A stretch of 64,000 nucleotides of DNA, taken from assembly GCA_023212645.1 (NCBI GenBank), contig JALBYC010000027.1:97787-161786 (forward strand). The letters are read 5' to 3'. Every line of letters begins with the position of its first letter. The first letter of the stretch is position 1. The position numbers were made by a program, and so were the translations under genes. The DNA is from Farysia itapuensis (Eukaryota > Basidiomycota > Ustilaginomycetes > Ustilaginales > Ustilaginaceae). The notes under the pieces are model-generated. The model ran no database searches. It worked only from the letters and a program-made list of their open reading frames with translations, and had not been told where the DNA came from. Of the stretch, positions 38,101 to 46,653 are shown in pieces.

Positions 38101-40632
38101 ATCTTCTTCAGTAGTAAAGCGGACAACAAACTCGGCAAGACGATTTCGGACACAGCAAGTGCTCGCACTGGCACAGTCCTTTCCCAAGGTGATGACTCAT
38201 TCTCCGCGCAGATGGCGAAGCGGAGACTTCTCGGTCACCGAACCTCGAGCGAAGGATCTCAGTTCAGCCCCATGGCGGACATTCGCAGACGCATGGCTAC
38301 TGTCAACGTCACTCCAAGTCAGTATGCCAGCTTCTCAGTCAAGCTGTCGGATCTACCAGAAGAGAAAGTGAATTCGGCCACGAATCCGCTTCCCATTACT
38401 GTTGGTCAAGGCCCGGCGAGCCCTATGTCTTCACATGCGCAGGCTCGTCTGGGTCTGGGCAAAGCTACAGCTGCTGTCGCTCCAAGCACCCTCACAGCCA
38501 CCGGAACTATGACTGACGCTTCTGCTCGAATACGATCACTTCAATCTACGGAGCCCTCGCACAAAGCGACGCCAGCAGGCTCACGCACCCCTACAGTCAG
38601 AGAGACGGGGCTGGACGGTACCCCTACCTTGGGGGACAACGAAGGGAGTGGGCCCGGATTCGCGAGCACCTATGACGGTAGTGATCCATACATACGCGCT
38701 CATCTCGAGGCAGTCTACTCGAAAAATTTCCGTGACCGGCCTGAATTTGGGCCCAAAGTACACGCCGATCCTCAGCGTCGAAGAGCACCTGCGCATCGCA
38801 ATAGCGCTATGAGCCGAGCAGCTACCTCCAGCACCAGCAAGAGACGACCAGAGGGCCGATTGATTGCTTACTTCACCGAACATTCCGGGCCGATCACTTG
38901 TCTCGCTGTCTCGCCAGACCATGTTTTCTTCGTGTCCGGGTCTCAAGACGGCACGATCAAAGTATGGGATACTGCACGTCTGGAAAAGAACGTAACGTCG
39001 AGGTCAAGAGTGACGTACAATGCGCACAAGGGGGCGATTACCAGCGTGATTGCCATCGAGGCCAGTCACTGCATTGTGTCTACAGCCATGGACGGCTCGC
39101 TGCATGTATGGCGAATCGATGTCTCGCAGTCGACGTCTTCCGTCCCGCGGTATGCCAAGCCAAAGCTGGTCTCAAACTTTCAGCTAAGCACGCCTGAGGA
39201 GTACGCCACCTGCCTCGTGCAGAGCAATACGGAGACCTCATCGAGTCTCATCCTCGGCACATCGCACAGCAGATTGACCGTACTGGATCTGCGGACGATG
39301 CAAGTGCTGCAGACGCTGCAAAACCCGGTGGAGTACGGTCCTATCACGTGTCTGTGCGTCGACAAGAAAAAGGCTTGGCTACTCGTTGGCAGCTTGGGCG
39401 GTGTCGTATGCCTTTGGGATCTGCGCTTTGGCCTACGTCTCAAAGCGTGGCGCATGCGTGTTGACGACGGACACAGTGCCGCCCAATGCAAAGTAAACCG
39501 AATCGCCATCCATCCCTCAAAAGGGCGAGGGCGGTGGGTTCTGGTTGCTTACGAACAAAGCAAAGCGTCCACTGATGCGGAGAGCAGAGTGGAGATCATT
39601 GTCGAGACCTGGGACATTGACCGCGGCGTTCGTGTCGAGACATTCGAGGTGGACCCGGATGCTTCTTCCAAGCCTGGGGTCGAGTCGATTGTCCGCACTT
39701 CCAAGCTATATCCTGCCGTTGGCTCGACAAGTGCTAGCGATGATGTCACAGCTGGCGCTGATGAGGCAAGTGGCCTGAAAGGCGCTGCTGCCGCCATCGA
39801 ACGCCTCTTGAGGCACCCGCAAGCAACCAAATCTTCGAATTATCATCAAAGCGATGCCACAAAGCACACTGGCAACTCCAAGCTGGCAGATGCGGAGCGG
39901 CATGAGCGAGCGTTGAGAAACAGCCCTTGCTCGGTCAAGGCTTTGTTTGTTAGTTTGGAGGGGTACACGAGTTCGGCACTTGCCCAACCTTCCAAACCAG
40001 CATCTAGCACCGGCGGTACTGGCGCATTACAGCCGGACGAAATGGAGAGTATGCAACCTGACTCTTCCGGATGGCTCGACGTTGGTGAGGTCAGTACCGG
40101 TGGCAAACCGGCGCAGATGACCCGGAAAGTTTCGGCACAGATCGCAACGTCCGCGGTATCAGCGTCCGGTCCGGGTGGATACATGATTACTGCGGGCGCA
40201 GATGCCCGTCTGCGGTTCTGGGACTTGGGCCGGCCGGAGAAGAGTCTAGTATTTGGTGTTCCACCTGTCATTCTCCCCACTTCAGGCGGCGCCGCAATGT
40301 CTGGTGCCGTAAGCACAGGCGCGACACAGACGTATACTGCCATCGAGATGCGATCCGAATTCCGCACCTTGCCCTCTGCCACGAGCGGCAAGCCAAATCG
40401 CATAATTCATTCTACCACCACCAGCAGCAACGCCGCAAATACAGCGACCGCAGGCGGCGCAGGAGCCGCGCAGACTCGGCTCAAATCCCCGCTCCTGCCA
40501 CAACAGAATGGACTGTACGGCCAAATGTCCAAAACACACAAAGACGCCATCACCGACATTGTACTGATCGAATCGCCGTTCCGCTGCATTGTCGCCGCGG
40601 ATCGCAGCGGTTGCCTCCGCGTCTGGGAGTAA
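35176..40632 (+). CDS. VPS15: VPS15, regulatory pseudokinase of the Vps34 PI3-kinase complex
   Basis: Scaffold that activates Vps34 on endosomes and autophagosomes. The protein is 1818 residues. Gly2 in MGNTHSNA fits N-myristoylation. The kinase-like domain (about 27-330) lacks a normal glycine loop and has HGDLKCENILVT (144-155) and DFA in place of DFG at 164-166, as is usual for Vps15. FFDTSARRSCYIAPERF, a Vps15 family signature, follows. HEAT-like repeats occupy roughly 480-830. A disordered linker leads to C-terminal WD40 repeats (about 1225-1818, SGSQDGTIKVWD ... RFWDLG ... CLRVWE), ending at the last repeat. The frame is intact without introns and is longer than yeast Vps15 (1454 residues) because of Ser-rich insertions between the WD repeats. 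Confidence 0.95.
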   Translation: MGNTHSNANARMAGVGNLVAEVGHDVQYDKSIGSSRFLRAVRARHKHGPVMVKIFVKPDPSMSLKSLVKQIRIERESLADLPNVLTYQKVVETERAGYLIRQWLHSNLYDRISTRPFLSSIEKRWISYQLLCAMRDAHGRKIPHGDLKCENILVTNSLMVYVTDFASSFKPTMLPLDDPSDFSFFFDTSARRSCYIAPERFYEADANPNTRRLNRGETSSTMGYNSEDGAYADLLGLGKRNGKITEAMDVFSLGCVIAELWRDGAPTFTLSQLFKYRDGMFDIDTLLVTIPDAPIRELVRCMISSDPAQRKSFDELLGQSYGTTFPTSFYDFLHQYLVDLQRTSPALLHRDETARSAAAGDGTPSGSNASATAESVRVDSASQSASNTECDERIEKLYEEWSTIVTFFDHPEPEQSASKAAHDRTATFLQLVAPPETDTARHFAVSTSNEAADQIFPVQLYIPGLLSQELETNVAPVAKDGTAQLFLSVILANIRNCLRPSSKCHALDLLLHLASKWLTDETKLDRVLPYVISLFDDDSAQVRMAAIRACVQTLMLVKIVTPSNASIFSEYIMPNVKHLSLDPSTPVRCTFAASIVPLAQTGERFLQMAQAMRAEGLFAVEKDHNGNFVDNQPDESNYDVQLRIFQGLLQEIIVTLLTDPSASVKRALISNIAPLCSFFGMAKTNDVLLSHMITYLNDRKWLLREAFFDIIVEVATISGNRSVEEYILPLMTQALSDSEEHVVYQVINGLRAMMEKDLFDRSRILTVLEMTLGFLCHPNLWLREATAGLIAAAAQKLEPVDVWTVLYPSVRPLLRADIHILSELNLLDFAKGPVSRPVYSAALAWAAQAANSAFWKATPSTQDAAGLKNNLATEGVGLLLGHTGRDVIKTANGRTDEDDNFLDRLRSIGLEDEDISKLVALRSVIRRLAKQGSKAAIGQVDWKGAQSAGVGGHLGAIHPKAVTDMQPLEGTTPLTIFFSSKADNKLGKTISDTASARTGTVLSQGDDSFSAQMAKRRLLGHRTSSEGSQFSPMADIRRRMATVNVTPSQYASFSVKLSDLPEEKVNSATNPLPITVGQGPASPMSSHAQARLGLGKATAAVAPSTLTATGTMTDASARIRSLQSTEPSHKATPAGSRTPTVRETGLDGTPTLGDNEGSGPGFASTYDGSDPYIRAHLEAVYSKNFRDRPEFGPKVHADPQRRRAPAHRNSAMSRAATSSTSKRRPEGRLIAYFTEHSGPITCLAVSPDHVFFVSGSQDGTIKVWDTARLEKNVTSRSRVTYNAHKGAITSVIAIEASHCIVSTAMDGSLHVWRIDVSQSTSSVPRYAKPKLVSNFQLSTPEEYATCLVQSNTETSSSLILGTSHSRLTVLDLRTMQVLQTLQNPVEYGPITCLCVDKKKAWLLVGSLGGVVCLWDLRFGLRLKAWRMRVDDGHSAAQCKVNRIAIHPSKGRGRWVLVAYEQSKASTDAESRVEIIVETWDIDRGVRVETFEVDPDASSKPGVESIVRTSKLYPAVGSTSASDDVTAGADEASGLKGAAAAIERLLRHPQATKSSNYHQSDATKHTGNSKLADAERHERALRNSPCSVKALFVSLEGYTSSALAQPSKPASSTGGTGALQPDEMESMQPDSSGWLDVGEVSTGGKPAQMTRKVSAQIATSAVSASGPGGYMITAGADARLRFWDLGRPEKSLVFGVPPVILPTSGGAAMSGAVSTGATQTYTAIEMRSEFRTLPSATSGKPNRIIHSTTTSSNAANTATAGGAGAAQTRLKSPLLPQQNGLYGQMSKTHKDAITDIVLIESPFRCIVAADRSGCLRVWE

Positions 40633-40728
40633 ATAGTCGCTCATACTCACTCAATGTCACAGTCGCTCTAAGTGCTATGTATGTGTGATAAGTGCATTGA
40701 GATGAGCAGGTGTACAGGGAGTGCCACA

Positions 40729-42042
40729 TTATACGCTGCCAAAGACGGAGAACTTGCGGACGATGCTCGGCCCATGCTCTTCGTAATCCTGTTTGTTGTA
40801 GCAGTATGAGTGGAAGTCGGGCAAAGATCCGAGAAGGGATCCACCATACCAGACGGCGTAACGCTGCATTTTGTGGCTGATGACGTTGACTTCGAGACCC
40901 GAGGAACGCATGTTGCTGCCGGCGGCAGTCTCGCTCGCTGCCAAACGACGGTCAACGATTGCGCGCAGATCCTTTTTCAAGCGGTTACCGAAATGTTGGA
41001 ACATGGTACTGCCGCCGGACAGGACAATGTTTTTGTATAGACCGCGACGGACATCGATGGGTGACTGTTGAATCACTGTGTCGACGACTTCGGGCAATGG
41101 GGTCAAGAAGTCGGAACTTGCGATCTCGGGATTGAAGAAGATTTCGGGTGCAAGGAAGCGCTCGTAGCCTACGTCGACAGTGTATTGACGACCAGTGACC
41201 GTATGCTCGCCCTCGAAGCGCTCAAAGTACTTGTATGGGTCCTCGTCATAGCGGCGGAACTCGCGGACAATGTCTTGGCAGACGTAGGAATAGTCTTCCT
41301 TGATCTTTTCTGCGACTTTGCGCGAGTCTTCCGGTGGAATGTTGGCGGCTTCTCCTCGCTCTCGTAGTAGCTGCTGGACAAAGTAGGTAATGTCACGACC
41401 TGCGATTGGGATGTGTTTGATGGCAGAGCCGATTACATATCCTTCGGCTACTGGGATCACGTGCGTGACACCATCACCCGAGTCAATGACCGTACCGGTA
41501 AGCGTGCGATCCGTAACCTTGTTGCTGCTCCAGGACGCTGCGAGGGCCAAGACGGCCTGCACGGCAATATAGAGGCCCTTGATGTTGAAGGACTCAAACA
41601 TGATTTCGGCCGTGTTCTCTCGGTTCTCGGGAGGATTGAGCGGCGGTTCGGTGAGCATAAAGTAGTGATCCTCGGGTTCAGCGCGGAGGTATTTGAAGAT
41701 GCATTGTTCCCAAAAGCGTTCCATGTGGTCCCAGTTTTCGATCAGACCGTGTCGGATGGGCTGGTCTACCTGATAGGTCTTTGCGTTGGCATACGCTTCA
41801 TCACCGATGAAGAAGTCGAGATCTTCGATGCCGCGCTTTGAGGCAAGGGAAGACGAGGTAGACAGTCCACCTGGCTTTGAGGGCACGTTTGGCCTGGACC
41901 CAGCTCCTCCTGATGCGCCAGCTGCGGTGGTTCGTGTGGCAATGGCTGTTGGAAACACAAAGGAGGGATCCGAGTTACCGGCGAATCCCATCTTGGTGAA
42001 ACCAGTACCATTGTCGAGGACGATGACGTTTGAACGAGACAT
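40729..42042 (-). CDS. ARP3: Actin-related protein 3, Arp2/3 complex
   Basis: ATP-binding actin-fold subunit of the Arp2/3 complex, which nucleates branched actin at endocytic patches. The protein is 437 residues, against 418 in human. The N-terminus [18 protein letters not shown] is the phosphate-1 loop of actins, in the Arp3 form. [30 protein letters not shown] (phosphate-2 loop) and [16 protein letters not shown] follow, and the end [16 protein letters not shown] is Arp3-like. A Gly/Ser-rich insertion of about 25 residues lies near residues 35-65 ([20 protein letters not shown]), where Arp3 has its own insert. No intron is needed. The gene is convergent with VPS15 (96 bases apart) and divergent from phospholipase B. 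Confidence 0.95.
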   Translation of the reverse strand: MSRSNVIVLDNGTGFTKMGFAGNSDPSFVFPTAIATRTTAAGASGGAGSRPNVPSKPGGLSTSSSLASKRGIEDLDFFIGDEAYANAKTYQVDQPIRHGLIENWDHMERFWEQCIFKYLRAEPEDHYFMLTEPPLNPPENRENTAEIMFESFNIKGLYIAVQAVLALAASWSSNKVTDRTLTGTVIDSGDGVTHVIPVAEGYVIGSAIKHIPIAGRDITYFVQQLLRERGEAANIPPEDSRKVAEKIKEDYSYVCQDIVREFRRYDEDPYKYFERFEGEHTVTGRQYTVDVGYERFLAPEIFFNPEIASSDFLTPLPEVVDTVIQQSPIDVRRGLYKNIVLSGGSTMFQHFGNRLKKDLRAIVDRRLAASETAAGSNMRSSGLEVNVISHKMQRYAVWYGGSLLGSLPDFHSYCYNKQDYEEHGPSIVRKFSVFGSV

Positions 42043-42790
42043 GACGGGCAGATGTGGAGTCCCTACTAGACGACAGTGCTTGCCCTGAAGACCTGCTGTG
42101 ATCCAAAGGGTGCTGTAGGGATGTCGATGCTGAGGATGGATGGGGAATGGAGGTATATCGAGTCCGTGCGTTGATGTTCAACCCAGCCAAACTTCGGATC
42201 CGATTTTGGCGTTTATTGTGGTCTAACAGCCGGTCACTTGTTAGATCACTCCACACTTCATTCAACTTCTGCAACTTCATGCGACTTCGCACCATCGCAA
42301 CGTCTGCTCACTCTACGACTACTGCACCGGGTTGAGGAAGAGAAGCGGCTAGGATGACATTTTACGAGAGCATTACGCAAGGAACCGCGAATATAGCCGA
42401 ATAAGTGGTAAAGATTAGCGCGCGATACAGAAAGACGCCGGACTGATGAAAGTTTGTATTGTTGGTGGTAAGCTGATGCCAAGGCGCATTGCTCGGTATG
42501 CGGCAGCCGTGTGTGTATGTCAGGATCGTCACGCGACAGCCGGAGAATTTCTGCCGCATGGATTTTTGTTTCCGCGTAGGACAAGCATGACTGCATACAT
42601 CATCAGTGTGCAAGAGATGGCATGGCTTCCTGCCAAGGCTGTGCTCTGCCTGTGTGATTCGTGGGCCGTGGGCTTCGATCTGAATTTGACATGACAATGG
42701 AGATGAGATTCCGAACGTCATGCAGTCCGGTCATGGTATATAAATCTGCATCGTATTCTTGCCACAGACTCTTGTTTATCCCTCACCATC
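42043..42790. promoter_or_regulatory. Divergent promoter of ARP3 and phospholipase B
   Basis: This stretch is 748 bases. On the plus strand it carries a clear TATA box near the phospholipase start. The ARP3 side contains a pyrimidine-rich leader on the minus strand. Short frames occur (for example 42362-42721, minus strand) but have no recognisable content. Confidence 0.5.
42737..42744 (+). promoter_or_regulatory. TATA box of phospholipase B
   Basis: The sequence TATATAAA ends 46 bases before the phospholipase B ATG at 42791. This predicts a very short leader, and it is the best TATA match in the window. Such promoters are typical of strongly regulated or secreted-protein genes in fungi. Confidence 0.6.
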
Positions 42791-44935
42791 ATGAAGCTCG
42801 TGTCCTCGTGTGCAGTGTTGCTTGCTTTGGCAGCGTCATCTACTGTCCAGGCCTACCCTACTATTCCTTCAAAGCTAGATGCAGACGAGATTCTGCGCAT
42901 CAGCCATCTGCCTCGCGACGACAAGATTGCCCTTGCCGAGCGTTTGCTTGAAGTACGCACTGCTTATGAATACCAGAAACAACAGCATGGATCCGCCTTC
43001 AGCCGTCGACAGTCGCCGTCGGGTTCTTTCAGTCCTGCTAACATTGACTGTCCCGCAGCGACTGCTCAACAAGGCCCCGGCCTGATCCGTCCTGCCGCTA
43101 CCAAACAGCTCTCAGCGAACGAAAGCGACTACATTTCTCGCCACCGGTCGGCAAGAAGCTCGGACTGGGCGACATGGATTTCCAACTCGGCCAAGCTCGA
43201 TTCCGTTTTGCCTGGTGGAGCGTCCAACTACACCAGCGACACCAGTAGATTGCCTCGACTGGGCTTTGCGTTGAGTGGAGGTGGACTGCGAGCCATGCTG
43301 GTCGGCTCTGGCACACTGATGGGCTTTGACGGGCGCAATCAGACGGCCAACGATCGTGGAACAGGAGGACTGTTGCAGCTCGCGGACTACGTTGCTGGTC
43401 TATCTGGCGGCTCCTGGGCTACCGGCAGTCTTGCAATGAATGACTGGCCCACCGCACAGCAACTCAACGACGATGTCTGGGATCTCTCCTCCAACCTCAT
43501 CGTTCCCGAAGATGGCAAAATCTCCTTCTACAGCTCCATTGTCGCCGCTGTCGCCGGTAAAAGAAACGAAGGCTACCAGACTTCGCTAACCGACTACTTC
43601 GGACTGTCCATCGCCGACAAGGTCTTGGACCAGTCGATCAACGGCAACAAGTTCAGCGCCACTTGGAGCGACATGCAGAACCGCAGCAGTTTCCAGAACG
43701 CATCCATGCCCTTCCCAATCATCATTGCCGACGAGCGAGAGCCGGGAGAGCTGATCATCAGCCGCAACACGACTATCTGGGAGTTTAGTCCGTATGAATT
43801 CGGAAGCTGGAACCCGCAGGTGTCTGCCTTTATCCCCATCGAGATTTTGGGCTCCAGTCTGGACAACGGCACAAGCGTGTTGCCGAACAACCAGTGTGTG
43901 GCTGGATACGAAACTTTCCCATGGGTCGTTGGCACTGCAGCCACGCTCTTCTCCGGGCTCTACCTGCAGCTCATCACCGCTCAGGACGATAGTCTCATTA
44001 CCGACGCTTTGAAGAGCATCGCTAGTGCCGTTTCGGACGACCAGAACGACGTTTCTACGGTTCCCAACCCCTTCTACGGCTACAACGGTGATCAAAACGA
44101 GAACTCGGCCTACCGCAATCTGACCCTAGTGGACGCAGGCCTTTCGAATGACAACGTGCCTCTCTGGCCGCTAGTCGAACCAGCACGAGATCTCGATTTG
44201 GTCATTGCTATTGACTCGTCTGCTGACACCACCAATTGGCCCAACTCCTCCGCGCTCTACCAGACAGGCTTGCGAGCTGAGAACTCCGAGTACAACGCCT
44301 ACGCGTTCCCAGTGATGCCAGACACTAACACGGTCGTCAACCGTGGTCTCAACACCCGACCCGTGTTTTACGGCTGCAACGCCAACGTCAACGTGACGAA
44401 TTCAGGCACGTCCTTCAACGGAACCAAGACGCCCATCATTGTGTACCTGCCCTCATACCCGTACGTGTACATGGCTAACACATCGACCTACATGATGGAG
44501 TACTCGGCGGAGGAGAGCCAAGGAGTACTGGACAATTCGGTCGCCGTGGCAACGCTTGGTGGAGCCGACAGCAACTGGGCGACCTGTCTTGGATGCGCGG
44601 CTATGCAGCGCGGATTCGAACGCTCCAACACTCCAGTTCCCGATGTGTGCACACAGTGCATGGCCAAGTGGTGCTGGGACGGTGTAACCAACACCACTGC
44701 TCCTTCCTTCAGCTACTCGCCGGCTATCGGCACGCCCGAATTCGTCACCAGCAACGGTACAATCCAGCGAGCACCCGCTTACACAGGCGGCAACGGCTCC
44801 AATTCCGACGTCAACAGCGGTACATCCGCTTCCGCCACCAGCACCTCCTCCAACGCTGGAATCTCTGCCGTTCGCACTGCTTCCATCGCGGCACCCCTGC
44901 TTGCCGCACTCGCTACAGGCCTATCCCTCCTCTAA
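42791..44935 (+). CDS. PLB1: Secreted, GPI-anchored phospholipase B (lysophospholipase)
   Basis: Removes fatty acids from phospholipids and lysophospholipids at the cell surface. The protein is 714 residues. A signal peptide is clear (1-21, MKLVSSCAVLLALAASSTVQA), followed by a propeptide-like LPRDDKIALAERLLEV. The catalytic set of the PLB/cPLA2 family is visible: Arg167 in SGGGLRAM, the nucleophile Ser205 in GLSGGSW, and the Asp-containing LVDAGLSNDNVPLWPL (near 447). Many N-x-S/T sites and paired cysteines fit an extracellular protein. The last 30 residues are Ser/Thr-rich then hydrophobic (AAPLLAALATGLSLL), a GPI-attachment signal. In fungi these enzymes serve nutrient uptake and membrane turnover and are studied in host interaction. 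The gene is convergent with the cholinephosphotransferase gene (135 bases apart). Confidence 0.95.
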   Translation: MKLVSSCAVLLALAASSTVQAYPTIPSKLDADEILRISHLPRDDKIALAERLLEVRTAYEYQKQQHGSAFSRRQSPSGSFSPANIDCPAATAQQGPGLIRPAATKQLSANESDYISRHRSARSSDWATWISNSAKLDSVLPGGASNYTSDTSRLPRLGFALSGGGLRAMLVGSGTLMGFDGRNQTANDRGTGGLLQLADYVAGLSGGSWATGSLAMNDWPTAQQLNDDVWDLSSNLIVPEDGKISFYSSIVAAVAGKRNEGYQTSLTDYFGLSIADKVLDQSINGNKFSATWSDMQNRSSFQNASMPFPIIIADEREPGELIISRNTTIWEFSPYEFGSWNPQVSAFIPIEILGSSLDNGTSVLPNNQCVAGYETFPWVVGTAATLFSGLYLQLITAQDDSLITDALKSIASAVSDDQNDVSTVPNPFYGYNGDQNENSAYRNLTLVDAGLSNDNVPLWPLVEPARDLDLVIAIDSSADTTNWPNSSALYQTGLRAENSEYNAYAFPVMPDTNTVVNRGLNTRPVFYGCNANVNVTNSGTSFNGTKTPIIVYLPSYPYVYMANTSTYMMEYSAEESQGVLDNSVAVATLGGADSNWATCLGCAAMQRGFERSNTPVPDVCTQCMAKWCWDGVTNTTAPSFSYSPAIGTPEFVTSNGTIQRAPAYTGGNGSNSDVNSGTSASATSTSSNAGISAVRTASIAAPLLAALATGLSLL

Positions 44936-45070
44936 TTCTTCACTCATAGCAACCCTGTATTTCTATAGTCTGTTGCGTCTTTATAACATTTGTAAAACAC
45001 GGCACGAACAAAGGCAACTTGACCGTAGTCTGTCTCGTATGTGAAAGCTTGACTTGAGGGAAAGGGCGCC

Positions 45071-46447
45071 TTACTGTGCTTTTGCCTTTCCTTTGCCAGA
45101 GGGGTAGGTAGGGGGTTTGACGGTGAAGCAGGCCATCTTCATCTCTTGGGTAATTGTCGTTACGACGTTATGACAGAAGTAGCCGTACAGGACAACGGAG
45201 AAGGCCAGACTAACGTAGATCACTTGCAGTGTCTTCTCTGGCGATACTTGCAGGTAGGATCTGGGCAGGGAGGCGTCGATGGCGAAGAACACGGACCAGA
45301 GAATGCCAATGTTCCAGTACGGGTAGGGTGCCTTGGTGACGTGAGCTACGATAAGGAGACCGACGTTGTAGGCAAATGTGATGCCCCAGAAGGTGATGAA
45401 GGGCAAAAAGGCAAGTGGGGACGACAAGATAAAGGCGCGATTGGCCGTCATCCAGACCAAGTTGGCGGCGACTTGTACCACGAGGGGCAACAGACCAGCC
45501 AAAGGCGTGATCACGGATTCCTTTCGTGATCTTCGCGCGGCGATGACGTTGGTGTAAGAGCCGGCGATGTTGAACAGCAGACCGAAGAAGCCGAATGTCA
45601 TAAAGGCGTCGTTGAGCGGAACGTTAAGGTAGCTAAAGTTCTTGCTGACCACGTCGATGCTGGCAAGACTGGTGACATTCAAAATGCCTCGGTCCCAAAA
45701 CAATGGCCCGCCAGCTGTGGCCGTGATGGCATAGATGAGGACAATCATCAAAATACCTTCTACTGGTCCGCTGAAAGCGGACAGGAACAGCGTGCCGGTG
45801 TGAAACTCCTCCCACGTGGTCAAATAGAAGTTGGACAGGGTAGCAACGACAGATGCAGGTGCCCAAACTGAGCGACCAATGTTGAGCGCGGCGCAGCAAA
45901 GGACACATTCGAGTGTTGTGTTGATCGCGTCACAACCATGGTCGAAAAGCTCGCCCAATGGACCCGCCATGCCCGTTCTGCGAGCTTGCTTACCGTCAAT
46001 TGCGTCCAGACTCTGGTAAGCGAAAAGACAGAACGCCCAGGTGTAGAAGACCCATGGGGGTAAGCAGGTAGACGCGTGCGTGCTTGGTGCAAAGTCAGTC
46101 TTTGCAACCGTTCCAAGGATGCCAAAGTCTTTGAACATTGGTCGTACAGCAAGCGTGTCCTGCGGGAACGTGGATCGCAGCGCCAGTGCATGGGCCGTCG
46201 AGTCCAGCTTCAGCTGCGTGGCACAGTCAAGGCCAGGATCGACATAGGCCAGAGTAAGATAGTTGAAGAACACCAGGACGAGGCCAGACAGCGTGATGGT
46301 GTTGGGTGCGACGCTTTTTGGAAAGAGCTCAACGAGCCAGGTCCAGTATGGGCCTAAAACATACTTGGAGACGAGCGACTTGTCTGTACCACTGTACTTG
46401 TATTCGTACAGATTCTTGACCCGTGACGGGGGGATATAGTCGAGCAT
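45071..46447 (-). CDS. CPT1: Choline/ethanolaminephosphotransferase (CPT1/EPT1 family)
   Basis: Last step of the Kennedy pathway: transfers phosphocholine or phosphoethanolamine from CDP-alcohol to diacylglycerol in ER/Golgi membranes. The protein is 458 residues with about ten membrane helices. The CDP-alcohol phosphotransferase motif DG(x2)AR(x8)G(x3)D(x3)D is perfect: Asp151-Gly152, Ala155-Arg156, Gly165, Asp169 and Asp173. The loop before this motif (about 74-130) is about 55 residues longer than I expect from yeast and human relatives. I chose the ATG at 46447, which starts MLDYIPPSRVKNL, the expected family N-terminus. CPT1 and EPT1 cannot be told apart here. A T-rich stretch with tttatagc lies in the 206-base divergent region to ARH1. 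Confidence 0.92.
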   Translation of the reverse strand: MLDYIPPSRVKNLYEYKYSGTDKSLVSKYVLGPYWTWLVELFPKSVAPNTITLSGLVLVFFNYLTLAYVDPGLDCATQLKLDSTAHALALRSTFPQDTLAVRPMFKDFGILGTVAKTDFAPSTHASTCLPPWVFYTWAFCLFAYQSLDAIDGKQARRTGMAGPLGELFDHGCDAINTTLECVLCCAALNIGRSVWAPASVVATLSNFYLTTWEEFHTGTLFLSAFSGPVEGILMIVLIYAITATAGGPLFWDRGILNVTSLASIDVVSKNFSYLNVPLNDAFMTFGFFGLLFNIAGSYTNVIAARRSRKESVITPLAGLLPLVVQVAANLVWMTANRAFILSSPLAFLPFITFWGITFAYNVGLLIVAHVTKAPYPYWNIGILWSVFFAIDASLPRSYLQVSPEKTLQVIYVSLAFSVVLYGYFCHNVVTTITQEMKMACFTVKPPTYPSGKGKAKAQ

Positions 46448-46653
46448 GGTTGAGAGGGAAGGGAAGGAGGGCGAACAAGATTCTTTCTGCTTTCGCACGT
46501 GGGATCCTCCACTCGACGCTCAAAAACAGCGAGCAACGCCAACCGACGTCACACTTTTTATAGCTTTTTTTTGGTGTCAAAGCTGTTAGACTCGATACAA
46601 CCACCTTTGACGAAGCTACGAAGATCTTCTTAACAAGCGCAGCAGCAGCCGAC

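Noticed and set aside
35176..40632. VPS15 kinase domain inactivated by recent mutation (DFA in place of DFG, no glycine loop)
   Set aside because: These departures are normal for Vps15 proteins, so they are family features and not damage.
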